Shown here: positions 27,883 to 36,186 of the stretch, in pieces | Layout: each line of letters opens with the position of its first letter | Numbering within the stretch: position 1 is the first letter of the stretch | NCBI GenBank assembly: GCA_052400625.1 | Contig: JBQTGH010000004.1 | Strand: one strand, 5' to 3' | Length of the DNA: 64,000 nt | DNA from: Thermophagus sp052400625 | Lineage (GTDB): Bacteria; Bacteroidota; Bacteroidia; Bacteroidales; Marinilabiliaceae | Position numbers and translations under genes: made by a program | Notes under the pieces: generated by a model | What the model was told of the DNA's origin: nothing | Databases searched by the model: none | What the model saw: only the letters and a program-made list of their open reading frames with translations

Positions 27883-28144
27883 ATCAAGTAGCTGCCCTAT
27901 GAGCCATTAGCCCCTCAGAGCACCTCTCCCCCCACGGTACGTACGCGAGCTAGGCTCCCACCTTTCGTTCAAAATATTCACCGGATATTTCTCACTAAGG
28001 TGCAAATACGGCGGTGCTTTAAACTATGGGAAACAGTTGGTTCTATTTCCTTATTTCCGGAAATCGTTTTAAACATGGTAGCCAAAGGGATGTAATCGCG
28101 CTGAACTTCATTCAGCTTCTTGATGCGCTCATGGAAACCCATTG
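27883..28144 (-). mobile_element. Decayed 3' end of a group II intron, copy A
   Basis: Read on the minus strand, the segment ends in GCTACTTGAT, the type of 3' end seen in group II introns, with the expected branch-point A seven bases from the end. Before it come CGTACGTAC and, about 80 bases earlier, GCACCGCCGTATTTGC, which correspond to the two sides of a domain V stem separated here by about 50 extra bases. Further upstream the minus strand reads ERIKKLNEVQR, resembling the maturase region of intron reverse transcriptases. The element is truncated and not mobile. The assignment is by motif memory. Confidence 0.5.
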
Positions 28145-28530
28145 TGCAGACTTACCCTTTACAGAGAAGCCAGAAGTCAGAAGTCAGAAGCTAGAAGCTA
28201 GAAGTCAGAGGATAGATATAAGTGGAAATAAATTGAAATAGGTTGCAGGTGGGATTCGCCGGTTCCTCTGCGTTTTTGCATCTCTGCGTTTAATAGAACA
28301 GGGCACAGAGCATAGGGCATAGCGGATGGGATGTCTAAAATCTTACATCTAAAAATCTTAAATCTAATTATCCTTTGTTCAGTGCACTGGCCGAAGGCGG
28401 AAAAAATGGTGCTTAGAAGTTTGTGATATAAATGGATATAAGTGGAAATAAATAGAAATATGTTGTGAGTGGGACTCGCTGTCTTCTCTGCGTCATTGCG
28501 TCTCTGCGTTTGAAAAACCGGGACAAAGCC
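28145..28530. repeat. IS3-like left end plus heptamers and dispersed repeats, copies 2 and 3
   Basis: The segment starts with TGCAGACTTACCCTTTACAG at 28145-28164, then a heptamer run to 28208, and dispersed-repeat copies at about 28209-28375 and 28427-28525, linked by 'gttcagtgcactggccgaaggcggaaaaaatggtgcttagaagtttgtg', which also occurs at 33323-33371. No right-hand end (ctataaagggtaagtctaca) is present before the next gene, so this copy seems to be truncated. Confidence 0.7.
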
Positions 28531-28950
28531 ATAAGCTAAAATCTGTACCCGGGAAGAACGACGTTTGCCACTCTTCTCACTGTTTACAGGAAGTTTCAGC
28601 TTAACCAGAGGAGTAAACCCTCGAGCACGAGGGACTTTTACCATCCAGATAAAAATACTCCCACACTTTAATCCTCCTTGAAAAAATTTGTATTTATTAA
28701 TCTTTTTCTAGAACTTCGAGTGTGGGTGCGCAGCTGCTCATGAAGGGCATGCACACGCAATATACGTAAGTCGGGTTATGTGGGAAATTTGGGCATTTGT
28801 ACGTTTACTCAAAATTGCAACTCCTTGCCAGGCTGGTGCTTCAAAACCCCGGCCGCCGTATATTGCCATCGGTTAGCAAAGAGGTTAAAAAAGGCATTTA
28901 ATTCGTTTTTCAATAACATAAAAAACTTTCTTTAAGTTTATTTTATATAT
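28531..28950. other. Intergenic region before the ImmA/IrrE-like gene
   Basis: About 420 bases with no credible gene. A minus-strand frame of 148 codons across 28198-28644 runs through the repeats and is not taken as coding. Confidence 0.6.
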
Positions 28951-28958
28951 TAGATTTG
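28951..28958 (+). promoter_or_regulatory. -7 box directly in front of the ImmA/IrrE gene (possible leaderless mRNA)
   Basis: TAGATTTG fits TAnnTTTG exactly and ends only 4 bases before the ATG at 28963. Because transcription in Bacteroidota starts a few bases after this box, the mRNA may begin at or next to the start codon. A T-rich stretch lies at the -33 distance. Confidence 0.45.
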
Positions 28959-28962
28959 CAAC

Positions 28963-30090
28963 ATGAGAACTGAAGTAAATATCAATACAAACATTCTAAC
29001 TTGGGCAATAGACCGGGCAGGATTTGATTTGCATGAATTTATTTTAAAAGTTCCTAATGTTCAAAAATGGTTGGACGGAGAAAAAAAACCGACATTAAAA
29101 CAACTTGAAGATTTTTCTAAAAAAGTTTATTTACCTTTTGGTTATCTATTTTTAAATGAACCTCCAAAAGAAAAACTTCCAATCCCTTTTTTTAGAACAA
29201 ACAATCCCCAGGCAACAAAAGTCAGTGTAAATGTTTATGACACTATCTTGCTTTTACAAAAAAGACAAGATTGGTTAAGGGATTATTTATTAGATAATGA
29301 ATTTCCAGAACTTCCTTTCGTCGGCAAATTTGCTAATTGCAATGATATCAAGCCCATTGTTAAAGATATTAGGCAAACTCTTAATCTAACTGAAAATTGG
29401 GCAAGTAATTTTGAAACATGGCAAGAAGCGCTCAATCATTTATCTGAACAAATTGAAAATGCTGGCATAATTACAATTTTTAATGGCGTTGTTGAAAATA
29501 ATACAAGAAGGAAAATTCCGGTCCAAGAATGTCGAGGTTTTATTCTGGTAGATTCTGTCGCACCATTCATGTTTATCAATAATTCTGACAGCAAGGCTGC
29601 CCAAATGTTTACAATAGTGCATGAATTAGCACATATCTGGACTGGTCATAGCGCTGGATTTGATTTTAGACAACTTCAACCAGCAGATGACCCAATTGAA
29701 AAAATTTGTGATAAAGTAGCAGCTGAGTTCCTTGTACCGGAAGACATATTTAATAAATTATGGGATAAAACGCCAAGCATAAAGCAGATAGCAAAATTCT
29801 TTAAAGTCAGTCAGATTGTTATTGCTCGCAGAGCATTAGATACAGGGAAAATCTCTAGAGAACAATACTTCGAATTTTACAACGATTATACTCAGCGAGA
29901 ATTTGAGAAAAAAGAAAATAAAAATTCTGGTGGTGATTTTTATGCCACTACAAAAAAGAGATTGAGTATAACATTTGCAACTCATGTGTACAATGCTGTT
30001 AGATCTGGAAAATTATTGTATCGTGACGCATATAAACTCACTAGTTTAAAAGGGGATACATTTCAAACTTTTTTCACAAAACACATGTAA
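28963..30090 (+). CDS. ImmA/IrrE-family metallopeptidase (XRE-linked)
   Basis: A 375-residue protein. The N-terminal part (about residues 1-80) has a short helical segment like those in XRE-COG2856 proteins (ILTWAIDRAGFDLHEFILKV..VQKWLDGEKKPTLKQLEDFSKKVYLPFGYLFL). A central zinc metallopeptidase has HELAH (220-224) and a third ligand E255 in AAEFLVPEDIF. The C-terminal region after 300 is helical. Such proteins cleave repressors or act as antitoxin/regulator partners. The DUF4411 gene begins 3 bases downstream, a pairing repeatedly seen in genomes and often annotated as a toxin-antitoxin unit. Metal ligands are intact. Confidence 0.9.
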   Translation: MRTEVNINTNILTWAIDRAGFDLHEFILKVPNVQKWLDGEKKPTLKQLEDFSKKVYLPFGYLFLNEPPKEKLPIPFFRTNNPQATKVSVNVYDTILLLQKRQDWLRDYLLDNEFPELPFVGKFANCNDIKPIVKDIRQTLNLTENWASNFETWQEALNHLSEQIENAGIITIFNGVVENNTRRKIPVQECRGFILVDSVAPFMFINNSDSKAAQMFTIVHELAHIWTGHSAGFDFRQLQPADDPIEKICDKVAAEFLVPEDIFNKLWDKTPSIKQIAKFFKVSQIVIARRALDTGKISREQYFEFYNDYTQREFEKKENKNSGGDFYATTKKRLSITFATHVYNAVRSGKLLYRDAYKLTSLKGDTFQTFFTKHM

Positions 30091-30093
30091 TCT

Positions 30094-30594
30094 ATGAGTG
30101 TTTACGTGATTGATAGCAATTTCTTTATTCAAGCTCACCGAGCATACTACCCTTTGGATGTAGTATATAGTTTCTGGCAAAAGGTCAAACAACTAGCACA
30201 TGAAGGGAAAATAATAAGTATTGACAAAGTAAAAGATGAAATTTTCGACCATAACGATGAATTGGAAAAATGGTGTAAAGAAAATCTACCTGACGACTTT
30301 TTTAAAGATTCATCGTCTACACTATCAGAATATAAACAAGTAACTGACTGGGCAATTTCAAAGAAAGACCATTTCCTTCCTAAAGCACTAAATGAATTTC
30401 TGGATGCAAATGAAGCAGATGCTTTTATTGTTGCATTTGTGCTAAATGATTATTCAAATAAAGTCTTAGTAACACAAGAAACGAGTGAGCCAAATAGAAA
30501 GAATAAAGTTAAAATTCCAGATGCCTGCATTGCATTAAATGTAAGATACTTAAACACAATGGAAATGTTTAGACAATTAAACGAGACATTCTAA
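30094..30594 (+). CDS. DUF4411 family protein (PIN-like nuclease)
   Basis: A 166-residue protein matching DUF4411, a PIN-like group. It begins with VIDSNFFIQAHRAYYPLDVVYSFW, providing an acidic residue (D7), and carries a later EADAFIVAFVL acidic cluster and IPDACIALNVRYLNTMEMFRQL. PIN proteins are Mg-dependent RNases and usually the toxin of a TA pair, so this gene is the likely toxin with the upstream ImmA/IrrE protein as regulator or antidote. This division of roles is inference. Only 3 bases separate the genes. Confidence 0.87.
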   Translation: MSVYVIDSNFFIQAHRAYYPLDVVYSFWQKVKQLAHEGKIISIDKVKDEIFDHNDELEKWCKENLPDDFFKDSSSTLSEYKQVTDWAISKKDHFLPKALNEFLDANEADAFIVAFVLNDYSNKVLVTQETSEPNRKNKVKIPDACIALNVRYLNTMEMFRQLNETF

Positions 30595-30612
30595 AATAAA
30601 ACCAAGTTGCTA

Positions 30613-30873
30613 ATCGAGTAGCTGCCCTATGCTCCACTAGCCCCCCGGAGCACCTATCGTACCACCCTACGTACGCGAGCTACGCTCCCATTTTTGGTTA
30701 AAGATATTCACCGGATATTTCTCACTCAGGTGCATATAAGGCGGTTCTTTAGTCCAAGGGAAACAGTTGGTTCATTTTGGTATTTCCGGAAATTGTTTTA
30801 AACATTGTAGTCCAAGGGATGAATCCCCGCTGAACTTCATTCAGCTTCTTGAGGTGCTCATGGAAAATCATTG
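30613..30873 (-). mobile_element. Decayed 3' end of a group II intron, copy B
   Basis: On the minus strand the segment ends in GCTACTCGAT, followed by unrelated DNA. It shares with copy A the GAACCGCC...CGTACGTA core with about 50 extra bases between the two sides, the phrase gtgagaaatatccggtgaatat, and the upstream IKKLNEVQ reading. Its upstream border is the IS3-like end at 30874. Confidence 0.5.
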
Positions 30874-31137
30874 TGCAGACTTACCCTTTACAGAGAAGCC
30901 AGAAGCTAGAGGCTAGATGCTAGATGCTAGAGGTAATAAGTTAGATATAGATAGATATAAGGGAAATAAATAGGAATAGGTTGTGCATGGAATTCAATGC
31001 CTCCTCTGCGTCATTGCGTCTCTGCGTTTAATAGCACAGGGCACAGAGCACAGAGCATAGCGGATGGGATGTCTTAAATCTTACATCTAAAAATCTTAAA
31101 TCTATCTTTTAGCTGTCCTATAAAGGGTAAGTCTACC
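30874..31137. mobile_element. Short element with IS3-like inverted ends, copy B
   Basis: The left end TGCAGACTTACCCTTTACAG (30874-30893) and the right end CTATAAAGGGTAAGTCTAC (about 31118-31136) are inverted repeats, matching at all but two positions of the 20-base end. The TG...CA-like ends and ACTTACCC core resemble those of IS3-family elements. Inside are a heptamer run and one dispersed-repeat copy (30941-31108). No transposase is present, so mobilisation would need one in trans. Confidence 0.6.
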
Positions 31138-31608
31138 GGACCATGGGAAAAAACTTCCTGCATTTTCAAATTTTGTCGAAAAAATGCAAATGAGTCTATG
31201 TTTTTTTATCACCTTAAAATGTGTCCAATACCATAGGCGAAGGTGCAAATAATAAATAAACAGAGTAAGTAAATGAAAAGACCACTGCCATCCTATTTTT
31301 TTCTCAAAACGAGCCATTGTACATCAATGGCTAAAGGGATACAAGCTATATGTTTCTCTGTTTCAAAAAACTTTCGGATGATAGTGATTACATTTTAAAA
31401 TAAAATTAAAACCATTTTTTGTTACATAATACCTTAATATATATTTTTGCCAAAAACAACCTAAAATAACCGATGAACTCAATAAAAAACTTCATATTAT
31501 TACTTATTTGTCAGATTTTTGACAATCTTTCCAAAACTAATTTGGCATTTTTTATTTTACCCAAATCTTAATATTATTCATAAACCTTAACAACTTAAAC
31601 TATAGCCT
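31138..31608. other. Intergenic region before the small secreted-protein pair
   Basis: About 470 AT-rich bases. No gene or stable RNA structure was recognised. A 71-codon minus-strand frame (31102-31317) runs into the repeat end and is rejected. Confidence 0.6.
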
Positions 31609-31652
31609 ATGAAAATATGTAAAATAAAGATCCTCTCTGGACTTTTAACATT

Positions 31653-32054
31653 TTGAGGCATAACATTTCTGACAAAGATCTTGCTCCGGCAGCAATAGCG
31701 GCTTTAAACTTTCTAATAGAAAAAGCCAACGAAAAATGGGATCTGGAGTCGGAGGCCAAAAAGGATTCTTATGCAGTTAGATTGATTCAATTTGATAAAG
31801 ATAGAAGAACATCTTACCTAATTGCCCGGAATTTGGAAATTTCCTCCAGGAATGATGATAAAGTAACATATATTTTCAAAAAAGATTTAGGTGGAATTGC
31901 TGAATACTCAACCCCCGTTAGCAACCCCGTTTTTGCTATCAGCAACTTCAAACTTAAAGGAACAGCTGCAAAATATACCTATGAAAACGGCACCAAGTTA
32001 TATGGAGCTGCAAGAAAAGGGAAAGAGTGGAGAGCAGTAAGATTTGAATTTTAA
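31653..32054 (+). CDS. Small hypothetical protein, possibly frameshifted at its N-terminus
   Basis: A 133-residue frame that I do not recognise, with mixed alpha/beta composition (APAAIAALNFLIEKANEKWD, then strands ending GAARKGKEWRAVRFEF). It has no ATG; the frame can only begin at a TTG (31653). Twelve bases after a natural spacing, an ATG at 31609 begins MKICKIKILSGLLTF, a signal-like start that ends at TGA in another frame. Adding one T to the TTTT run at 31651-31654 would fuse the two frames. The gene may therefore be frameshifted, or the sequence may lack one base. It is followed 10 bases later by the beta-barrel gene and was probably co-transcribed. Confidence 0.5.
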   Translation: MRHNISDKDLAPAAIAALNFLIEKANEKWDLESEAKKDSYAVRLIQFDKDRRTSYLIARNLEISSRNDDKVTYIFKKDLGGIAEYSTPVSNPVFAISNFKLKGTAAKYTYENGTKLYGAARKGKEWRAVRFEF

Positions 32055-32064
32055 ATTTTTTATT

Positions 32065-32649
32065 ATGAGAACAATAATTCTATTTGCAGCATTATTTTTC
32101 GCAGTAACCATCTACGGACAGGAGAACACCGCACACCGAAAAGGACTGACCTTCAAAATTGGCACTCGTTATTTGGGATGGACTGATGTTTCGATTCCCA
32201 ACCCTGAAGATTATGAAGTAGATATCAGCTTTCCAAATGACGGTCAATATGGTAAAAGCCTGAGAATTTATGCCGGTTACTTTGCATCGCCAAATCTAAG
32301 TTTAAATCTTGGATTTGGGCTTGACAGGTATGAGGGTACAAGTGCCAACACCTCCCCCTTGGTGGTGCAGAGCAATTACTATCTTTCACCCAACAAAAAC
32401 AGTTTTTTTGCTTCTGCAGAAGTAGGTACGCAAATTGAATTCTCTAAAAATTTAGATAAGGGCTTTGTTTATGCCTTGATGATTGGGAAGGAAATTTCAT
32501 TCTCAGACAAAACCGGTCTAAACATATATTTGGGATATAATTTTCAGCGATCCAATTATGAACATGAAAATAAACACCCTGACTTAACTTATCTGGACAA
32601 ACTCAATCGTAAAAGTCTCATCCTTGGCGTTGACTTTGTGATTTTTTAG
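32065..32649 (+). CDS. Outer-membrane beta-barrel-like protein
   Basis: A 194-residue protein with a signal peptide (MRTIILFAALFFAVTIYGQ, cleavage likely after GQ or nearby). The mature part has alternating hydrophobic and aromatic residues in strands, such as LRIYAGYFASPNLSLNLGFGLDRYEG and GLNIYLGYNFQRSNYEH, and ends in aromatic/hydrophobic IF. This is typical of small (8-stranded) outer-membrane barrels of the OmpA-N type or secreted Bacteroidota proteins. I chose the ATG at 32065, since the upstream TTG is inside the previous gene. The role is unknown. Confidence 0.7.
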   Translation: MRTIILFAALFFAVTIYGQENTAHRKGLTFKIGTRYLGWTDVSIPNPEDYEVDISFPNDGQYGKSLRIYAGYFASPNLSLNLGFGLDRYEGTSANTSPLVVQSNYYLSPNKNSFFASAEVGTQIEFSKNLDKGFVYALMIGKEISFSDKTGLNIYLGYNFQRSNYEHENKHPDLTYLDKLNRKSLILGVDFVIF

Positions 32650-32671
32650 CAAGTATTATTGAGTGTAATAA

Positions 32672-32687
32672 AAAAAGACTTCTTTTT
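32672..32687 (+). terminator. Possible weak terminator after the barrel gene
   Basis: AAAAAG-ACTT-CTTTTT can form a six-base-pair AT-rich hairpin 22 bases after the stop codon at 32649 and ends in a T-run. Weak but correctly placed. Confidence 0.3.
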
Positions 32688-32816
32688 GTCAAGATTAAAG
32701 CGTTTTAAATTTCCGCGACAAAACTAACTCATTGTTAATAAGGATACAAAAATTTAAACCAGCCCAGAGTTTGTCAACAAAGATTCTTTAAAGACTGATT
32801 TCATATTTTTTTCAAA

Positions 32817-33021
32817 ATCAAGTAGGAGAAACGGGATTATTTCCCGTTTCTTACTCTCCTACCACCGTACGTACAGGTCTCGAAAACGGCGGTTCTTTAA
32901 ACCATGGGAAACAGTTGGTTCATTTTGGTATTTCCGGAAATTGTTTTAAACATTGTAGTCCAAGGGATGAATCCCCGCTGAACTTCATTCAGCTTCTTGA
33001 TGTGCCCATGAAAAATCATGG
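32817..33021 (-). mobile_element. Decayed 3' end of a group II intron, copy C (compact domain V)
   Basis: Read on the minus strand, bases 32862-32895 form a 34-base domain V-like element: its flanking strands ACCGCCGT and ACGGTGGT pair with a single G-T wobble. Domain VI follows as a hairpin (10-bp stem AGAAACGGGA/TCCCGTTTCT with a 5-base loop at 32827-32851) enclosed by GTAGGAG/CTCCTAC. The segment ends CCTACTTGAT, with the presumptive branch-point A seven bases from the end. Upstream (32970-33000) the minus strand encodes IKKLNEVQRG and a stop codon lies just before domain V. This is the best-preserved copy, but the intron body and RT are missing. Confidence 0.6.
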
Positions 33022-33558
33022 TGCAGACTTACCCTTTACAGGAAAGCTCCAAAACAGGAAGCCAGGGGCCAGAAGAAGCCAGAGGTCAGAGGCCAGAGGC
33101 CGGAGGTCAGAGGCCAGAAGCAAGAGTCCAGATGCTAGAGGTAATAAGTTAGATATAAATAGATATAAGGGAAATAAATAGATATATCTTGTGCATGGGA
33201 TTCACCGTCTCCTCTGCGTCATTGCGTCTCTGCGTTTAATAGCACAGGGCACAGGGCACAGGGCATAGCGGATGGGATGTCTTAAATCTTACATCTAATA
33301 ATCTTAAATCTAACTATCTTTTGTTCAGTGCACAAGCCGAAGGCGGAAAAAATGGTGCTTAGAAGTTTGTGGTATAAATGGATATAAGTGGAAATAAATA
33401 GAAATATGTTGTGGGTTGGACTCCCCGTCTCCTCTGCGTCATTGCGTCTCTGCGTTTAATAGCACAGGGCACAGGGCACAGCGGATGGGATGTCTTTAAT
33501 CTTACATCTAATAATCTTAAATCTATCTTTTAGCTGTCCTATAAAGGGTAAGTCTACA
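33022..33558. mobile_element. Element with IS3-like inverted ends, copy C, carrying repeat blocks
   Basis: Left end TGCAGACTTACCCTTTACAG (33022-33041) and right end ctataaagggtaagtctaca (33539-33558) are inverted repeats. Between them are a heptamer run (about 33050-33150), a dispersed-repeat copy (33143-33320), the linker also found in copy A (33323-33371) and a further repeat copy (33375-33535). There is no transposase. The 88-codon plus frame at 32915-33181 merely follows the heptamers and is not a gene. Confidence 0.6.
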
Positions 33559-33721
33559 TATTTATTCCAACCAACCAAAATTCAATTCATTAATTAACCC
33601 CTTTGCAAAGACCAAAAACTTGCCAAGTTTATTTTTTTTTTTTTAATTCACCTACTCATTTTTAAAAGTGATTTTAAACCTGTTTTTTTCATCGACATAA
33701 CTCATATAAATAATCACGCTC
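33559..33721. other. Short leader before the ROK regulator gene
   Basis: About 160 AT-rich bases with a long T-run; no clear promoter box was found. Confidence 0.4.
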
Positions 33722-34939
33722 ATGAACTTAAAAAATGTGTTGTTTTTCTCTGACGAAGTGAGCAACCAAAGCCGTCAAGCCAAACAAAAAAACAAAATAA
33801 TAAGGACTCTTTCAAAATCAAGACATGCATTGACCATTCCTGAACTTCAAAAACAAGTACGAATAAGTCCACCAACTGCGAACAAGCTAATAAACGAATT
33901 AATAGCCGATAACTTAGTAAAAGAGGAAGGGAAAAAAGAAACGGATAATGGTCGCAAACCCATGTTGTATTCTTTAAATATCAACAAATTCTTTGCAGTT
34001 GGAGTAGAAATTTTATTTAAACGCATCAGTGTTTCGGTTGTCCGTTTAGACCAAAAAATTGTATTTAAACGACAGGACAAAAAATTCATATTGGAAAACA
34101 CGCCTGAATGTTTGGAAAAAACTATTTCTTTTATAAAAAAGACTCTTGAAGAGTGTAAAATTCCAAAAGACAATATTTTAGGCATTGGGATTGGATTAAC
34201 GGGACGGGTTAACAGCCTAACAGGGGAATCATACAACTTTTTTACCTTCACAGAAAAACCAGTTGGGCAATATCTTGCAGAAACATTTCAAAAACAAGTT
34301 TTTATTGATAACGACACCCATGTCATGGGCCTTGCGGAACAGGTCTTGGGGCAAGCTAAAGATTCCCGGAATGCACTAATATTAAACGTGAGTAGAGGTT
34401 TAGGCATGACCATTATCGCCAACAAAAAGCTAATTTCTGGAGGGATGGGCTTTGCTGGTGAATTTGGTCACATGCAATTTGCGAATTCAAATAAGTTATG
34501 CATTTGTGGCAAACGTGGCTGTTTAGGCATGGAAGTTTCCGGTCATGCTTTAGAAGAAAACTTTAAAAAAGCTATTAAAGAGGGCGGAACGTCACTATTA
34601 GTTAAAGAAAAATCTCTTGGTGATATTCAGTATGAAGATATTCTTGACGCCGCCAACACAGGCGACAGCCTATCCATCAACCTATTACAAAAAACTGGTG
34701 AAATTTTAGGCATGAGCCTAGGCAACATCATCAACCTTTTAAATCCAGAACTTATTATACTTGGCGGAAAATTTGCCCAAGCAGGGCATATGTTTACTGA
34801 CAGCATTAAAACTGGAATAAATAAAACAGCTCTAACACTTCCTCTTAAGTACGTAACTTTAAAAACCTCTGAGCTAGGAGGTGATAGTGGAAGTATAGGA
34901 GCTTCTGCCATGGTTTTTAAACAACATGATCTAATTTAA
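33722..34939 (+). CDS. ROK-family transcriptional regulator (NagC/XylR type)
   Basis: A 405-residue protein. An N-terminal winged helix-turn-helix (about residues 30-85: LTIPELQKQVRISPPTANKLINELIADNLV) is followed by a ROK sugar-kinase-like domain with GIGIGLTGRVN, FIDNDTHVMGLAEQVLG, GEFGHMQF and the zinc-binding cysteine motif CICGKRGCLG. The HTH makes it a repressor whose ROK domain senses a sugar or sugar phosphate; whether it also phosphorylates is uncertain. It converges on the 20-kb minus-strand locus (18 bases from the last gene), so it is the most likely local regulator, by analogy with NagC and XylR. Only the context supports the ligand guess. Confidence 0.9.
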   Translation: MNLKNVLFFSDEVSNQSRQAKQKNKIIRTLSKSRHALTIPELQKQVRISPPTANKLINELIADNLVKEEGKKETDNGRKPMLYSLNINKFFAVGVEILFKRISVSVVRLDQKIVFKRQDKKFILENTPECLEKTISFIKKTLEECKIPKDNILGIGIGLTGRVNSLTGESYNFFTFTEKPVGQYLAETFQKQVFIDNDTHVMGLAEQVLGQAKDSRNALILNVSRGLGMTIIANKKLISGGMGFAGEFGHMQFANSNKLCICGKRGCLGMEVSGHALEENFKKAIKEGGTSLLVKEKSLGDIQYEDILDAANTGDSLSINLLQKTGEILGMSLGNIINLLNPELIILGGKFAQAGHMFTDSIKTGINKTALTLPLKYVTLKTSELGGDSGSIGASAMVFKQHDLI

Positions 34940-34956
34940 AAACGCAACTGGCTGAC

Positions 34957-36057
34957 TCAATAGTTCCATTTAAGAATATTACTCATTACCGGCAAAATAA
35001 AATTTGCAATTTTTTGATGTCCGATATAGGATGGATGCCAATCAGCGCCCAAATCATCTTTATCATTTAATAATTCTGTTGGGATCCCAATAAAATAAAC
35101 ATTTGAGTCATTATAAACAAGTTTAAAATTTTCCACCATTTCTTTAACGTAAGAGAAACATGGTTCATCAATCATTGGGCCAACCAGACAAAACACAGGT
35201 ACTGAGCCATAAACATTTCTTACCTTCAGGATAAGCTCCTCATACTTCCTTTGAAATATCGCTTTGTCGGGATGTGGCTTTGTCGAAAAATCATTAGTTC
35301 CCAAATTGATCACTACAGCACCGGGACACCAACTTGAAAAATCCCATGTCGATGAGTCATCCATATCTAGTATTCGGGAATATCGCTGTGGCATGGTAGC
35401 CAAATTAACCGATACGGGTTGATTATCACCATAATTACGAACAACACCCAAACCGGAATGTGCCACAACATGGTAATCGGCTTGAAATGCATTCGCAACA
35501 ATGGATGCGTAAGATTTCAATACATTTTCGGTACGAGGATCAAACTTTTCATCTCTACCCAAGGCTTCTGAACCATAACCACAAGTAATGGAATTCCCTA
35601 TAAACTCAATTCGCCGAGTTGAATTTCCTATCCAAGGAAGAAGTTTCCCTTCAGGGTAAAATGCAGCACCATAAAAACGAGCTTCTCCCATTTCACCCTC
35701 TGTTCGCTTTATGAATTGAACACTATGTGGCCCCTTCCCTTTAATCCCTTCTATTTCAACCACAGTATCTCCTGAAGCATAAAACACCCCCATCCTTTTT
35801 TCATCTACAATTAAGTCGAAATAGTTACGCTGACCTCCTTTAAAATAAAGCTTTAACTCCTTGCCGGTAAACCTGAATCGCACCCTCACGCCCGGCCAGT
35901 CAAAACGGACATACTCTCTTTGGGAGGAATCAACTCGCCCCATATAATTAAAGTATGGATGAGAGGCGGAAAAATAGTTATTGCGGATCTGCGAAAACAA
36001 ATCCCCGGATATGGACAAAACCATTACAATTATAGATAACCTGACAGTCGTCAACAT
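34957..36057 (-). CDS. CE2-like SGNH acetylesterase
   Basis: A 366-residue secreted protein with an N-terminal signal segment (about residues 1-24), a beta-sandwich of about 100 residues and an SGNH hydrolase domain. The block motifs are GNSITCGYG (nucleophile Ser), NLGTNDFS (Asn) and DWHPSYIGHQKIA (catalytic Asp/His). The combination of jelly-roll plus SGNH domain matches carbohydrate esterase family 2, acetyl-xylan/glycan deacetylases. It is the most distal gene of the PUL transcript, 129 bases after the DUF5009 gene. A specific substrate cannot be inferred. Confidence 0.82.
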   Translation of the reverse strand: MLTTVRLSIIVMVLSISGDLFSQIRNNYFSASHPYFNYMGRVDSSQREYVRFDWPGVRVRFRFTGKELKLYFKGGQRNYFDLIVDEKRMGVFYASGDTVVEIEGIKGKGPHSVQFIKRTEGEMGEARFYGAAFYPEGKLLPWIGNSTRRIEFIGNSITCGYGSEALGRDEKFDPRTENVLKSYASIVANAFQADYHVVAHSGLGVVRNYGDNQPVSVNLATMPQRYSRILDMDDSSTWDFSSWCPGAVVINLGTNDFSTKPHPDKAIFQRKYEELILKVRNVYGSVPVFCLVGPMIDEPCFSYVKEMVENFKLVYNDSNVYFIGIPTELLNDKDDLGADWHPSYIGHQKIANFILPVMSNILKWNY

Positions 36058-36186
36058 AAGCTAATTTAATTTTTAAAATTTTCACTCAAATAATTTTAAC
36101 CACCCCCTCAAAATCAAAACAAAATGGACGTCACAATCCAATTATCATACAAGTCTCATATTAATAAAACCTATCACATAAAAGAA

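Noticed and set aside
28198..28644. 148-codon minus-strand frame
   Set aside because: Runs through dispersed repeats; not conserved-looking.
32915..33181. 88-codon plus-strand frame rich in RRSEARG-type residues
   Set aside because: Direct translation of the heptamer microsatellite and intron relic.
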